From CAWFZT01 sp963820415 (GTDB lineage Bacteria; Chloroflexota; Anaerolineae; Anaerolineales; Anaerolineaceae): 64,000 nt of DNA. A program made the translations under genes and the position numbers. The stretch covers positions 372,001 to 436,000 of the forward strand of contig CAWFZT010000004.1 of assembly GCA_963820415.1 (NCBI GenBank), read 5' to 3'. Shown here piece by piece: positions 41,574 through 50,343 of this stretch; the stretch's first letter is position 1; each line of letters starts with the position of its first letter. Under the pieces are notes generated by a model, which saw only the letters and a program-made list of their open reading frames with translations, did not search any database and was not told the DNA's origin.

Positions 41574-42827
41574 TCAACGTCGGCGGCCAGATAGCATATC
41601 CGTCAGTTTAGCTCCGAATACTTCTGGAGGCAGCTTGAACCCGGCCGCTTCCAGCTTGGGGGTAAATAAAGGACGGATACCGGTCGGTTTTAATTCACCG
41701 ATAGCCGCGCCTTCCTTGCTAACCCCTTTTTGTTCGTAGCGGAAGATTTCCGTCATGATAATCGCGTCGCCTTCCATACCTGAAACTTCCGAAATTGAGG
41801 TGACTTTTCTTGCTCCACCGCGCAGACGTGATTGGTGAATGATGAGATCGATCGCAGATGCAACCTGTTCCCTTAAAACTTTTACCGGCAATTCGATCCC
41901 TGCCATCAGGCACATTGTTTCCAGGCGTGAGACTGCGTCCCGAGGGGAATTGGCATGCAGCGTTGTTAGCGATCCATCGTGCCCGGTATTCATCGCCTGT
42001 AACATATCCAGGGCTTCCCCACCGCGCACTTCGCCGACGATGATCCGGTCGGGGCGCATACGCAAAGAGTTGCGTACCAGGTCTCGGATGCTTACTCCAT
42101 TCTTGCCTTCCACGTCGGGTGGTTTGGTCTCTAATCTGACGATGTGATCCTGCTGCAAGCGCAGCTCTGCCGCATCTTCGATAGTAATGATCCTTTCATC
42201 TTCAGAGATGAAGCCTGAAAGGACATTTAGCAAGGTGGTTTTTCCGGATCCAGTTCCTCCTGAAATGATAATATTCAGCCGCGCCCGCACGCAAGCACGG
42301 ATGAATTCAGCCATGCTGCTGGTAAGAGTCCCCAATTCAATCAATTGCTCGACCGTCAGCCTGCCCTTCATAAATTTCCGAATGGTGAGGCTTGGACCAT
42401 CGATGGATACCGGAGGAATGATGGCATTTACTCGCGAGCCATCTGGGAGGCGGGCGTCGACTGTCGGACTTTCCGAATCAATTCTTCTACCTAATGGCAT
42501 GATGATCCGGTCGATTAACCTCAGCACCTGGTAATCATTCTCGAAGGTAATGTTGGTTCTTTCCAGTTTACCTTCCCGTTCAATGTAGACCTTAGAAGCG
42601 CCATTGATCATAATTTCGGTTACGTTATCATCTTCCAGTAAGGATTGGATTGGACCGAATCCCAACATATCATCGATGATTTCGTGGAAAAGTTGGTCGC
42701 GCAGGGTTACATCCAGGTTAATTTTTGTACTCAGATAGGCCTGATTGAGGATTTCTTTCATCACTTGAGGCCGGTCGCTTACAGAAGGCGGATTTTCCTC
42801 AAGGTTCCTGGATATGATGCCGATCAA
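41574..42827 (-). CDS. cpaF: CpaF/TadA family secretion ATPase
   Basis: A 417-residue hexameric ATPase of the type II/IV secretion family, which powers Flp/Tad pili or related assembly. The Walker A motif is GGTGSGKTT. Also visible are the Asp box IITIEDAAELRL, Walker B DRIIVGEVRGGEALDML and the His box GSLTTLHANS. Usual partners tadB, tadC and pilin genes are not beside it. Start: TTG 42827 has AAAGGA upstream. A more natural start is ATG 42888, which overlaps the previous stop as ATGA, and a one-base shift at about 42828 would join MSLSNQPSIRPTELNKLKEYL to this frame. Confidence 0.88.
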   Translation of the reverse strand: MIGIISRNLEENPPSVSDRPQVMKEILNQAYLSTKINLDVTLRDQLFHEIIDDMLGFGPIQSLLEDDNVTEIMINGASKVYIEREGKLERTNITFENDYQVLRLIDRIIMPLGRRIDSESPTVDARLPDGSRVNAIIPPVSIDGPSLTIRKFMKGRLTVEQLIELGTLTSSMAEFIRACVRARLNIIISGGTGSGKTTLLNVLSGFISEDERIITIEDAAELRLQQDHIVRLETKPPDVEGKNGVSIRDLVRNSLRMRPDRIIVGEVRGGEALDMLQAMNTGHDGSLTTLHANSPRDAVSRLETMCLMAGIELPVKVLREQVASAIDLIIHQSRLRGGARKVTSISEVSGMEGDAIIMTEIFRYEQKGVSKEGAAIGELKPTGIRPLFTPKLEAAGFKLPPEVFGAKLTDMLSGRRR

Positions 42828-42884
42828 GGTATTCCTTTAGCTTATTCAGCTCGGTTGGGCGGATGGAAGGTTGGTTAGAAAGGC

Positions 42885-43184
42885 TCATTTTGGATGTGGC
42901 TCTAGCAGTTCGGCGGTGGGTAAAATCCAGATAATTTGGGCCCGGTTAATCGACAAAAAATTTGTCTCATACATTATTTGCCCCTCCGAGCCGTAAATTA
43001 CTACGTTGGTTACCGGTAAGAAATTTTCTTCTTGATTTAATTCGTCACTCAATCGCTCTTCAGGTCTTACGTGAATCTTTCCGTGGATCAACTGTGTGGT
43101 CGTTTGAATAACAACGTTGACAGAAACCTTATTAATTACCTTGGTAAATATTTTCCCCCTTTCATCATATTCAGGATTTTTCAT
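42885..43184 (-). CDS. Small protein of unknown function upstream of cpaF
   Basis: A 99-residue soluble protein, probably beta-rich (VSVNVVIQTTTQLIHGKIHV, NVVIYGSEGQIMYETNF, AQIIWILP). I do not recognise the family with confidence. Start ATG 43184 has AAAGGA nine bases upstream; TTG 43193 is possible. It lies between the response regulator and cpaF, and its stop codon overlaps the ATG at 42888. That placement suggests a role in linking the two-component system to the ATPase, but this is inference. Confidence 0.6.
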   Translation of the reverse strand: MKNPEYDERGKIFTKVINKVSVNVVIQTTTQLIHGKIHVRPEERLSDELNQEENFLPVTNVVIYGSEGQIMYETNFLSINRAQIIWILPTAELLEPHPK

Positions 43185-43202
43185 GACACTCAATCCTTTC
43201 TA

Positions 43203-43889
43203 TCAAAGAGGGGGCATTAAGTAACCGAGACCAGCTCGTGTGACGATGTGCTGAGGCATATGGGGATTATCTTCCAGTTTCTGTCGTAACCTGGCGATGC
43301 TCACCCACAGGATTTCTTTGTCTTCCCGGTAGGCGGATCCCCATATCGCCACCAGTAACTCTTCGGCAGTCATAACCTCGCCAACGTGGTGGGCAAACTG
43401 GATCAGCAGACGATATTCAGTCGCTGACAGAAAAACAGGTTTGTTATCCTTCCAGACTTCAGCACGGGCAAAATCTATCTTCAAATTTCCATGCACGAAA
43501 TATCTGCTTTGGGTAGGTTGCTCGGATGTTTGCGAACGCCGCAGGACTGCACGCACCCGGGCGATCAATTCTGTGGCGGAAAATGGTTTTACCATATAAT
43601 CATCTGCGCCGACGTTTAATCCGCGGACACGATCATTTTCTTCGCCTCTGGCGGTGACAATAATGATCGGTACGTTTGAAAATTGTCGAATGCGTTCGCA
43701 CGTGGTGATTCCATCCAGCCTGGGCATCATTACATCCAGCACGACCAGGTCGGGATGTCGGCTGGTAACCATGTCCAGGGCATCTTCACCATTGCTGCCG
43801 GTAACAACGTCGTATCCTTCCTTTTCCAGGTTGACTTTGTACAAGTGCTGGTATAGGGGTTCATCGTCCACAGCCAGGATCCGGGTCAT
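43203..43889 (-). CDS. OmpR/PhoB-type response regulator
   Basis: A 228-residue two-domain regulator. The receiver has the acidic pair in AVDDE, the phosphorylated Asp in VVLDVMMPRLDG, Thr in IIVTA and Lys in MVKPF. The C-terminal winged helix (LKIDFARAEVWKDNKPVFLSATEY in part; VSIARLRQKLEDNPHMP) binds DNA. Start ATG 43889 has an excellent GGAGGTGAT; the frame's earlier start at 43931 overlaps the kinase stop and is not used. It follows two histidine kinase genes, either of which could phosphorylate it. Confidence 0.92.
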   Translation of the reverse strand: MTRILAVDDEPLYQHLYKVNLEKEGYDVVTGSNGEDALDMVTSRHPDLVVLDVMMPRLDGITTCERIRQFSNVPIIIVTARGEENDRVRGLNVGADDYMVKPFSATELIARVRAVLRRSQTSEQPTQSRYFVHGNLKIDFARAEVWKDNKPVFLSATEYRLLIQFAHHVGEVMTAEELLVAIWGSAYREDKEILWVSIARLRQKLEDNPHMPQHIVTRAGLGYLMPPL

Positions 43890-43927
43890 ATCACCTCCTG
43901 CTCTTTTTGTTTCATCCAAGCCTGAAA

Positions 43928-45136
43928 TCAAGATTTGAGGGGCAAGCGCACATCAAAAGAAGTTCCTTGACCCATCAATGAAGTTGCTGAAATAAATCCT
44001 TGATGGGCCTGGACAATTTGTTTACAAATATACAATCCTAATCCCGATCCATGGACGTTCGGCGCCTGGTTAGGAAGACGGTAAAATCGTTCAAACAGAT
44101 GGTCTATATACTGTTCGGGGATTCCTGGCCCATTATCCTTGACCGAAATACAGGCATATTCTTTCTCTTTATGCACCTCGATTACAACATCTGAGTTGGG
44201 CGCATATTTTACGGCATTACTGATCAGGTTTTCCAACATCTGGGCCAACCGGCCAGGATCACCGATGATGGGTGGAACATTCTTATTCATTTCAATGTTA
44301 ATCACCAGATCAGGATAATGCAGGCGTGCGCGCGTGATCACTGTATTAATCAGGCTGTCAGCATAGACTGGTTGGAACTGCATTTTTAATTGCCCAGATT
44401 GGAGTCGGGCTGAGTCGAGCAGGTTCTCGATTAATTCCTCCAGCCGGTCAGTTTCATGATCGATGATTTCCAGAAATTCTTGTTGGGTGGTTTGATCCCA
44501 GGTGGTATCAGAGCGCAACAGTGTGGTCGTGTAGCCCTTAATAAATCCGAGAGGGTTACGCAACTCATGCGTGATCGTGGAGATGAAATTTTCCTGAATT
44601 TGGGCCTGAGCTTGTTGGACTTCGAGTTTCTGGTATTCGAGCTGCAGGTTCTGGCATTGTATCAATAAAGTGATCTGGCCGGCGATAAATTCTGCCATTT
44701 TCTGGTTTGCGGTATCGAAGCTGGGACCTCCGAAACGGATGAAGATGATCGCTCCCAAGCAGTTTTTCTGGGCGGTTAGAGGGATTCCCAGCATATAAGC
44801 CTGCTGAAGGCGGTCCTGGTTGGGATCCGGAGAAGGTTCCCGCAGGATAGTCTGGTTGCAGGCGATTATTTGGTTAGCCAGGGTCTCGCCCCACGATACA
44901 TCTGCTTCAGCCTTACGCCCACGCCCCATGGCTCGAGCATACATTACATCAACCGAATTATTCTTCAAATCACTTAGATAAACTGCCAGATTATCGAAGA
45001 TGATAATCGAATGGACAAGCTGCGATATCTCATCCAGCGCAGGTTTCCATTCAGTAGCCTGGGTGATGATATTCCCAATCGTATAAAGATATTCGGGTTT
45101 AATCACATCTGGTTTCGTAGAAATCTGATTCACCAA
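43928..45136 (-). CDS. GAF-domain sensor histidine kinase
   Basis: A 402-residue cytoplasmic sensor kinase. A GAF domain occupies about residues 20-165. A short coiled coil leads to HisKA with the phosphorylated His in ITHELRNPLGF, then the HATPase domain with N box (ENLISNAVKY), G1 (VKDNGPGIPEQ) and G2 (HGSGLGLYI). No membrane segment is present, so the signal is internal. Start TTG 45136 or GTG 45133. It sits 15 bases after the other kinase gene and directly before the regulator. Confidence 0.88.
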   Translation of the reverse strand: MVNQISTKPDVIKPEYLYTIGNIITQATEWKPALDEISQLVHSIIIFDNLAVYLSDLKNNSVDVMYARAMGRGRKAEADVSWGETLANQIIACNQTILREPSPDPNQDRLQQAYMLGIPLTAQKNCLGAIIFIRFGGPSFDTANQKMAEFIAGQITLLIQCQNLQLEYQKLEVQQAQAQIQENFISTITHELRNPLGFIKGYTTTLLRSDTTWDQTTQQEFLEIIDHETDRLEELIENLLDSARLQSGQLKMQFQPVYADSLINTVITRARLHYPDLVINIEMNKNVPPIIGDPGRLAQMLENLISNAVKYAPNSDVVIEVHKEKEYACISVKDNGPGIPEQYIDHLFERFYRLPNQAPNVHGSGLGLYICKQIVQAHQGFISATSLMGQGTSFDVRLPLKS

Positions 45137-45151
45137 TTTATCCAGGGTTTA

Positions 45152-46162
45152 TTAATGATCTTCAGCTAATTTTAGCAGAAAAGTAAAAGTGCTGCCATGA
45201 TTTACTTCAGATTCCATGTGGATTACCGATCCATGCGCTTCGACAATTTTCTTAACCAGGCTAAGGCCTAAACCTGTTCCCCCATAACGGCGAGTAGATG
45301 ATCCATCCAACTGGTGGAACGATTCGAAAATTTCACTGAATTTTTCGGGTGGGATGCCGATACCCGTATCAACGACTGCCAGGATGGCGAATTTTCCTTC
45401 TACCTCGATCTTGATCTCTGCATTTCCGCCAGGGGGAGTGAATTTGATGGCGTTATCCAACAATTGGGAAATTGCCCAGGCTAGTTTTTCTTCGTCGCCT
45501 TCGATAAACAATGAATCAATTGAACATTCGAGCCGAAGTTTTATATTACGCAGGCTGGCACTTTCGCCAGCACGATTCAACAGCTCGTTGCATAATTTAG
45601 GCAGGTTGAATGGGCGGATATGCAAGATAATCTGGTCTTTTTCAGCCATGGAGAACAAGAGCAGATCTTCAATCAACCTTTCCAACCGGTCGGATGAATT
45701 TTCCATGACCTCTAGCGCCTGTTCCTGGTCGCGCGTGAGCGGGCCAAGACCTTCAGAAATTAATAGTTCGATATATCCTTTAATGTGGGTCAGGGGCGTT
45801 CGCAGCTCATGCGAAATGTTTGCCACCAGGTTGGACTTCATCTGGTTTAGCTCTGACAGCCGGCTGAGAGCCAGCTCTAATTCGGCTGTACGTTCCTGGA
45901 CACGTTTTTCGAGAAATTTATTATAGTTCTCCAGGGCACTGCGAAGTTGAAGGATTTGTTCGGTAACTGCCTGGTCCAGGATTTCGCGATTGATCACCCC
46001 CATAGAAATCAGGATTTGCCCGAGTAAGGGAGCCTGCTTGCCAGAGTCGCGCGTCTCCTGCTGTAAGGTCAAGGCGCGTCGCAGGTCTTCCGCAGAAATT
46101 GTTCCCCGTTCTACCAGGTAATCTCCCAATCGAGTGACTAGAGTTTCAGGAGTTAAGCCCAT
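45152..46162 (-). CDS. Sensor histidine kinase with MshEN/GspE-N-like input domain
   Basis: A 336-residue soluble kinase. The first 70 residues (LGDYLVERGTISAEDLRRAL, LGQILISMGVINREILDQAV) form two repeats of the helix pattern seen in the N-terminal domain of GspE/PilB-type secretion ATPases, where it can bind c-di-GMP. A coiled coil (LEKRVQERTAELELAL) connects to HisKA (ISHELRTPLTH) and HATPase (LDNAIKFTP, DTGIGIPPE, GGTGLGLSL). No membrane segment. That it sits with a CpaF ATPase gene suggests it senses the state of a pilus or secretion motor, or a second messenger; this is inference. Confidence 0.85.
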   Translation of the reverse strand: MGLTPETLVTRLGDYLVERGTISAEDLRRALTLQQETRDSGKQAPLLGQILISMGVINREILDQAVTEQILQLRSALENYNKFLEKRVQERTAELELALSRLSELNQMKSNLVANISHELRTPLTHIKGYIELLISEGLGPLTRDQEQALEVMENSSDRLERLIEDLLLFSMAEKDQIILHIRPFNLPKLCNELLNRAGESASLRNIKLRLECSIDSLFIEGDEEKLAWAISQLLDNAIKFTPPGGNAEIKIEVEGKFAILAVVDTGIGIPPEKFSEIFESFHQLDGSSTRRYGGTGLGLSLVKKIVEAHGSVIHMESEVNHGSTFTFLLKLAEDH

Positions 46163-46185
46163 TTTTCCCTTCGATCACAGTTAAT

Positions 46186-47769
46186 TTATGATTGCCAGAC
46201 CCATTCCCCAGCGACCATGGTCGCCCTGGGCTGCAGTTTAGATAGATCTTCAACCGGCATTAAAAACGGATCTATATCCAAAACAATCAGATCAGCATAA
46301 TATCCGGCAGCCAGCTTCCCCTGGCAATTTTCATTGCCGGCTGCAAAGGCAGGCCCCAGTGTATACGCGGCTAAGGCCTCCTGTAAGGTAATTTTTTGTT
46401 GAGGATACCAGCCTTCGCTGCCTGGCTGGCCATCCAACCGTCGGCGAGTAACCGCAGCATGGATGCCCCAGAACGGATTGGGTGATTCGACTGGTGCATC
46501 CGATCCAAAAGCTAGCAAAGTCTTGTTTTGCAAGAGGGAATTCCAGGCATACGCGTGTGCCGAACGTGAACCCCAATGCCGGTCAGCCATCAGCATATCG
46601 GATGGGGCGTGGATCGGCTGCATGGAGGCAATAATATCATATTGGGCCAGCCTGCTCAGGTCATCTGGGTGAAGGAGCTGGACATGTTCGATGCGGTGAC
46701 GTAAATGAGGCAAATTCTGTTGGGATTCATAATTGCGCAATTGCGCATAAGCGGTGATCACTTCGTGGTTGGCGCGATCGCCGATTGCGTGCGTCGCCAG
46801 GCTCAGGCCATTGCGGACGGCTTGCTGGCCATATTCATAGATCTGTTCTGCATCCAGGAAAGCGAACCCTGAGTATTCGGTTTCATTTTCGTAAGGCGCC
46901 AGCATTGCCGCCGTGCGCGGGCCCAAAGCGCCGTCGGCGAACAATTTCACCGCGCCAATGCGGAGAAACTCGTTGCCAAAGCCGGTGCGCAGGCCGGCGA
47001 GAATCGCGTGGGGTAACACTTCGAGGGGGAGTCCTTTTATTACCCGCAGGCGTAGTTTTCCTTTCTCCTGCAGGATTTGCAGGGCTGAAAAACAGTGTGC
47101 CTGGTCGTAATCGTGGATTCCGGTGATGCCCATTTTCCACAAACGGGATTGGGCTTCTAAAATTTGTTCGCTAGTTTCTTTGCTAGATAGGATTGGAATA
47201 ACTTTTTCGACCAGCTCCATCGCGGATTCGAGTAGTATTCCGGTTGGACGACCTGCGGTGTCCCTGACAATTTTTCCGCTTTCCGGATCGGGGGTTGAGG
47301 CGGTAATCCCGGCCTTTTGCAAGGCCAGTGTATTAGCCCAGGCGGCATGCAGTGATTTCGCGGTCAGATAAACCGGATGTGCCGAAGCTACCCGATCAAG
47401 GTCGTGAGCATTTCCAAACCCTTCTTGCCAGTCGTTCTGGTTCCAGCCATGCCCACGGATCCAGGTAAATGGGGAGGTGGTTTTTGCTCTTTCAGCTACC
47501 CGGTCAAGGCATTCCCGACGGATTGCTGTTTCGCAATCCACAAACCGTAAACTCGAGGCGTAGTTTTCGAGGTGAATATGGGCGTCGATCAAACCGGGCC
47601 AGACAACTTTCCCCTCCAGGTTGGTTCTCGCTGCGTCGGCCGGCGCGGCGGCCAGAAAATCGGCGCTTTCACCAACAGCAGCTATCCGCCCGTTATCGAT
47701 TGCCATAGCGGTGGCGTGCGGCTTATTCGGTTCTTGGGTAAAAATATGAGCATTATACAATATATACAC
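46186..47769 (-). CDS. Amidohydrolase family protein (YtcJ-like)
   Basis: A 527-residue metal-dependent hydrolase. The N-terminal metal ligands lie in VWPGLIDAHIHL, with further ligands in LATHAIGDRAN and HRIEHVQLLH, and a late Asp in AFGSDAPVE. YtcJ-like enzymes hydrolyse amide bonds of unknown natural substrates. Start GTG 47769 is three bases after the parB stop, and the last codons of parB (AAGGAA) supply its ribosome site. Its place in a ParAB-signalling operon is unexplained. Confidence 0.88.
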   Translation of the reverse strand: MYILYNAHIFTQEPNKPHATAMAIDNGRIAAVGESADFLAAAPADAARTNLEGKVVWPGLIDAHIHLENYASSLRFVDCETAIRRECLDRVAERAKTTSPFTWIRGHGWNQNDWQEGFGNAHDLDRVASAHPVYLTAKSLHAAWANTLALQKAGITASTPDPESGKIVRDTAGRPTGILLESAMELVEKVIPILSSKETSEQILEAQSRLWKMGITGIHDYDQAHCFSALQILQEKGKLRLRVIKGLPLEVLPHAILAGLRTGFGNEFLRIGAVKLFADGALGPRTAAMLAPYENETEYSGFAFLDAEQIYEYGQQAVRNGLSLATHAIGDRANHEVITAYAQLRNYESQQNLPHLRHRIEHVQLLHPDDLSRLAQYDIIASMQPIHAPSDMLMADRHWGSRSAHAYAWNSLLQNKTLLAFGSDAPVESPNPFWGIHAAVTRRRLDGQPGSEGWYPQQKITLQEALAAYTLGPAFAAGNENCQGKLAAGYYADLIVLDIDPFLMPVEDLSKLQPRATMVAGEWVWQS

Positions 47770-47772
47770 AAG

Positions 47773-48627
47773 CTATTCCTTCATGATCGCACTGACCAGG
47801 GCGTTTAATTCTTCTTCAGAGTAATAGTGGATAATCAGGCTGCCATGTTTTTTCCCGTGATGTAGGGTAATCCTGGCTCCCAGGAAAGTCTGCAGTCTTT
47901 CCTTTAGATCATTAAGCTCAGGCGACACAATGTTTTTCTGCAAATGGGGTGGCCGTTCACCATTATATTTTCGGACAAGCTCTTCTGTCTGCCGGACGGT
48001 CAGATTCTGGTTTATGATCGTCTGAAGGGCGGCCATCTGCGCCTGGATCGAATTCAGTCCCAGCAATGACCGGGCATGGCCTTCTGATATTTTTTCTTCG
48101 GCCAGCGCCTGCTGGATGGAGGGCGGCAGTTTCAACAGCCGGATTGTGTTTGTAATCGTAACCCGGCTTTTCCCTACCTGGCGAGCGATATCATCATGAG
48201 ATAAGCCAAATTCTTCATTGAGCTGGCGGAATGCATCAGCCGTCTCCAACGGTGTCAGATCAGCCCGCTGAACATTCTCGATCAGGGCTAACTCTAACCG
48301 CTGCTGTTCAGTTACCTGTCGAACGAGAACTGGCACGGTTTCGAGCCCGGCCAGGCGTGCTGCCCGTAACCGCCGCTCGCCGGCTACCAGAACATATTGA
48401 CCGGTCTGAGCCTCGAAAGAGACCAGCAGAGGTTGAATGATGCCGTGTTCCTCGATCGATATAGCCAGTTCTTTTAGAGCCTCATTTGATATTTGGTGAC
48501 GAGGCTGCCGTGGATTAGAGACAATGTTATTGATGGCAATATACACAGTGCCCTCGTCGGCTTGCTGAGAAGGCTTTCCCGGAATAAGGGCATCTAATCC
48601 TTTACCTAATCCACCTTTACGCGCCAT
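47773..48627 (-). CDS. parB: Chromosome partitioning protein ParB
   Basis: A 284-residue ParB/Spo0J. The CTP-binding N-terminal domain holds the GERRLRAARLAG motif and LIENVQRADLTPLETA. The central HTH is FGLSHDDIARQVGKSRVTITNTIRLL, and the C-terminal dimerisation domain ends the protein. It spreads from parS sites and works with ParA in origin segregation. It starts 12 bases after parA. I could not find a parS-like 16-mer in the window. Confidence 0.95.
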   Translation of the reverse strand: MARKGGLGKGLDALIPGKPSQQADEGTVYIAINNIVSNPRQPRHQISNEALKELAISIEEHGIIQPLLVSFEAQTGQYVLVAGERRLRAARLAGLETVPVLVRQVTEQQRLELALIENVQRADLTPLETADAFRQLNEEFGLSHDDIARQVGKSRVTITNTIRLLKLPPSIQQALAEEKISEGHARSLLGLNSIQAQMAALQTIINQNLTVRQTEELVRKYNGERPPHLQKNIVSPELNDLKERLQTFLGARITLHHGKKHGSLIIHYYSEEELNALVSAIMKE

Positions 48628-48639
48628 ATGTTATCCCCT

Positions 48640-49431
48640 TTACTCTTTAGGAACTGGAATGTGGATCCCGTCTTGGTCCAAAACCTCCCGCGCCAGGGTG
48701 GCATAAGCTTTGGCTGCATTTGATTCGGGGGCGTAAATTGAAATCGGCTGCCCATACGAAGGGGCCTCTGCCAGCCGGATGCTGCGTGGGATGATGGTCT
48801 GAAATACTTGGTTGGGGAAGAATTTACGCACTTCTTTGACCACATCCAGAGCCAGCCGGGTACGGCCATCAAACATGGTTAAAATTACCCCTCTGACGAC
48901 CAGTTCTGGGAACAAAGATGTGCGTACCCTGGACAATGTCTCGGTGAGCTGGCCCAACCCTTCTAGCGCCAGGTATTCACACTGCACTGGGATAATCACT
49001 CCATTGAAAGCCGCCGCCAGGCCGTTAACGGTTAGTAAACTCAACGATGGAGGGCAATCAATCAAGATGTAATCGTAGCGTTCTAAAACAGGTTTTAAAG
49101 CTTCTTTCAGGCGATGTTCTCGTTTCTGAAGCTCGATTAATTCTACTTCTGCTCCGGCTAAGGCAGGCGAAGAAGGCAGCAGTGAAATCTTAAACCTGGG
49201 ATTCTGCAGGACGTGGCTACCTATTGGGACGGCGCCGATTATTACTTCATAAGTGCCGTGTTTGATCGTCCGTTTGTCGATCCCCAAAGAAGAGGTAGCA
49301 TTTGCCTGGGGATCCAGATCTACAATTAGAACACGCTGCCCATAATAACCCAGGTAAGCGCCCAGATTAATTACACATGTCGTCTTGCCGACCCCACCCT
49401 TTTGGTTGACCAGGCTGAAAATTTTTGCCAT
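48640..49431 (-). CDS. parA: Chromosome partitioning ATPase ParA
   Basis: A 263-residue ParA/Soj. The deviant Walker A is KGGVGKTT (residues 11-18), the A' motif VDLDPQANATSSLG and Walker B YILIDCPPSLSLL. Length and lack of an N-terminal HTH mark the chromosomal type. It forms ATP-dependent dimers on DNA to move ParB-bound origins. It starts three bases after the PfkB gene. Confidence 0.96.
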   Translation of the reverse strand: MAKIFSLVNQKGGVGKTTCVINLGAYLGYYGQRVLIVDLDPQANATSSLGIDKRTIKHGTYEVIIGAVPIGSHVLQNPRFKISLLPSSPALAGAEVELIELQKREHRLKEALKPVLERYDYILIDCPPSLSLLTVNGLAAAFNGVIIPVQCEYLALEGLGQLTETLSRVRTSLFPELVVRGVILTMFDGRTRLALDVVKEVRKFFPNQVFQTIIPRSIRLAEAPSYGQPISIYAPESNAAKAYATLAREVLDQDGIHIPVPKE

Positions 49432-49434
49432 TGA

Positions 49435-50292
49435 CTATGTTTTTGGAATAATTTCCATCAAATGAAATTGCACTTCCTCAGGAGTCGGGACTCCTAATAA
49501 ACCACGCCGTGTGACTGAATTTGCCGCTAATTGGGTGGCGAACCGGGCTGCTTCCCAGGGATCGTGGGTGGAATATAGACGGAAGAAAAATGCGGTAGCA
49601 AATATATCTCCTGCCCCAACCGGATCGATTTCCGTTTCTGTGGGAGGGGTGAAGCGGCGTAAATCGCCGTTCCAATACATGCGAGCGCCTGCTGCGCCTT
49701 CGGTAACGACCAGGATGCGGATTGAAGCAACCATTTCCTCGATCAGATTCTCGTTACCTTTAACATCTTCAACACTCAATACTGCCGCTGAGGCGTTTTC
49801 CATCACATAAGAGGCTTCCGGCCACTCCGTGAAGCGTACTCGGCCTTTAGCGTCCCAGGTGCGGAACCAGCCTTGTGGTGTCAGGCCGACAAACGATTGG
49901 GAAAATTCTTTGGCCAAGTTCGGATCTACTTCCTGGCAGACCGGCCCAAGATGGACTATAGGAGCAGACCTCCAGGTTTCCGGCACCGCCGAAAGGTCCA
50001 GATCAGGAGCCTTATGATGCAGGTATTGAATTCTCCCGGCCGGGGTCTGGATATTCTCAAAAGTGGTAGTGTACTCATCCGAAATAGCCGAGATCGAAAT
50101 TCCTTCCAACTCCGGAAGCTGGAGTCCTTCGGCAAAAGCCGTAACTATACCTACTCTCAACCCTAATGCATTGGCTGTCAACGCAGCATAAGACGCCGTT
50201 CCTCCTAAAGTGGGTCCTTTAGGGGTCAGGTCCTGGGTAACATGACCGATAACCAGATAATCTACAGGCTCAATAGGAATAATAGTTTGCAT
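49435..50292 (-). CDS. PfkB family carbohydrate kinase
   Basis: A 285-residue ribokinase-like sugar or nucleoside kinase. N-terminal GGTASYAALTANALG and the PfkB signature DPVGAGDIFATAFF (with the catalytic Asp) are clear. The substrate is not decidable. It is the first gene of the parA-parB unit. The ATG at 50292 is 6 bases from a TATAAT, so the whole operon may begin as a leaderless message. Confidence 0.87.
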   Translation of the reverse strand: MQTIIPIEPVDYLVIGHVTQDLTPKGPTLGGTASYAALTANALGLRVGIVTAFAEGLQLPELEGISISAISDEYTTTFENIQTPAGRIQYLHHKAPDLDLSAVPETWRSAPIVHLGPVCQEVDPNLAKEFSQSFVGLTPQGWFRTWDAKGRVRFTEWPEASYVMENASAAVLSVEDVKGNENLIEEMVASIRILVVTEGAAGARMYWNGDLRRFTPPTETEIDPVGAGDIFATAFFFRLYSTHDPWEAARFATQLAANSVTRRGLLGVPTPEEVQFHLMEIIPKT

Positions 50293-50298
50293 AACTAA

Positions 50299-50304
50299 AT
50301 TATA
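50299..50304 (-). promoter_or_regulatory. -10 box of the PfkB-ParAB operon, leaderless arrangement
   Basis: TATAAT on the minus strand; exactly six bases separate it from the ATG at 50292. No good -35. Confidence 0.5.
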
Positions 50305-50343
50305 ACCTTAAGTTGTTTTCGAGAAATTTTCTGTACGGGAATA

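Noticed and set aside
47745..47769. TATAAT within the first codons of the amidohydrolase gene
   Set aside because: It overlaps the coding start and the gene is tightly packed behind parB; it is probably chance.
47773..49431. Search for parS-like sites near parAB
   Set aside because: No sequence close to TGTTTCACGTGAAACA was seen by eye; a computed search allowing mismatches would be needed.
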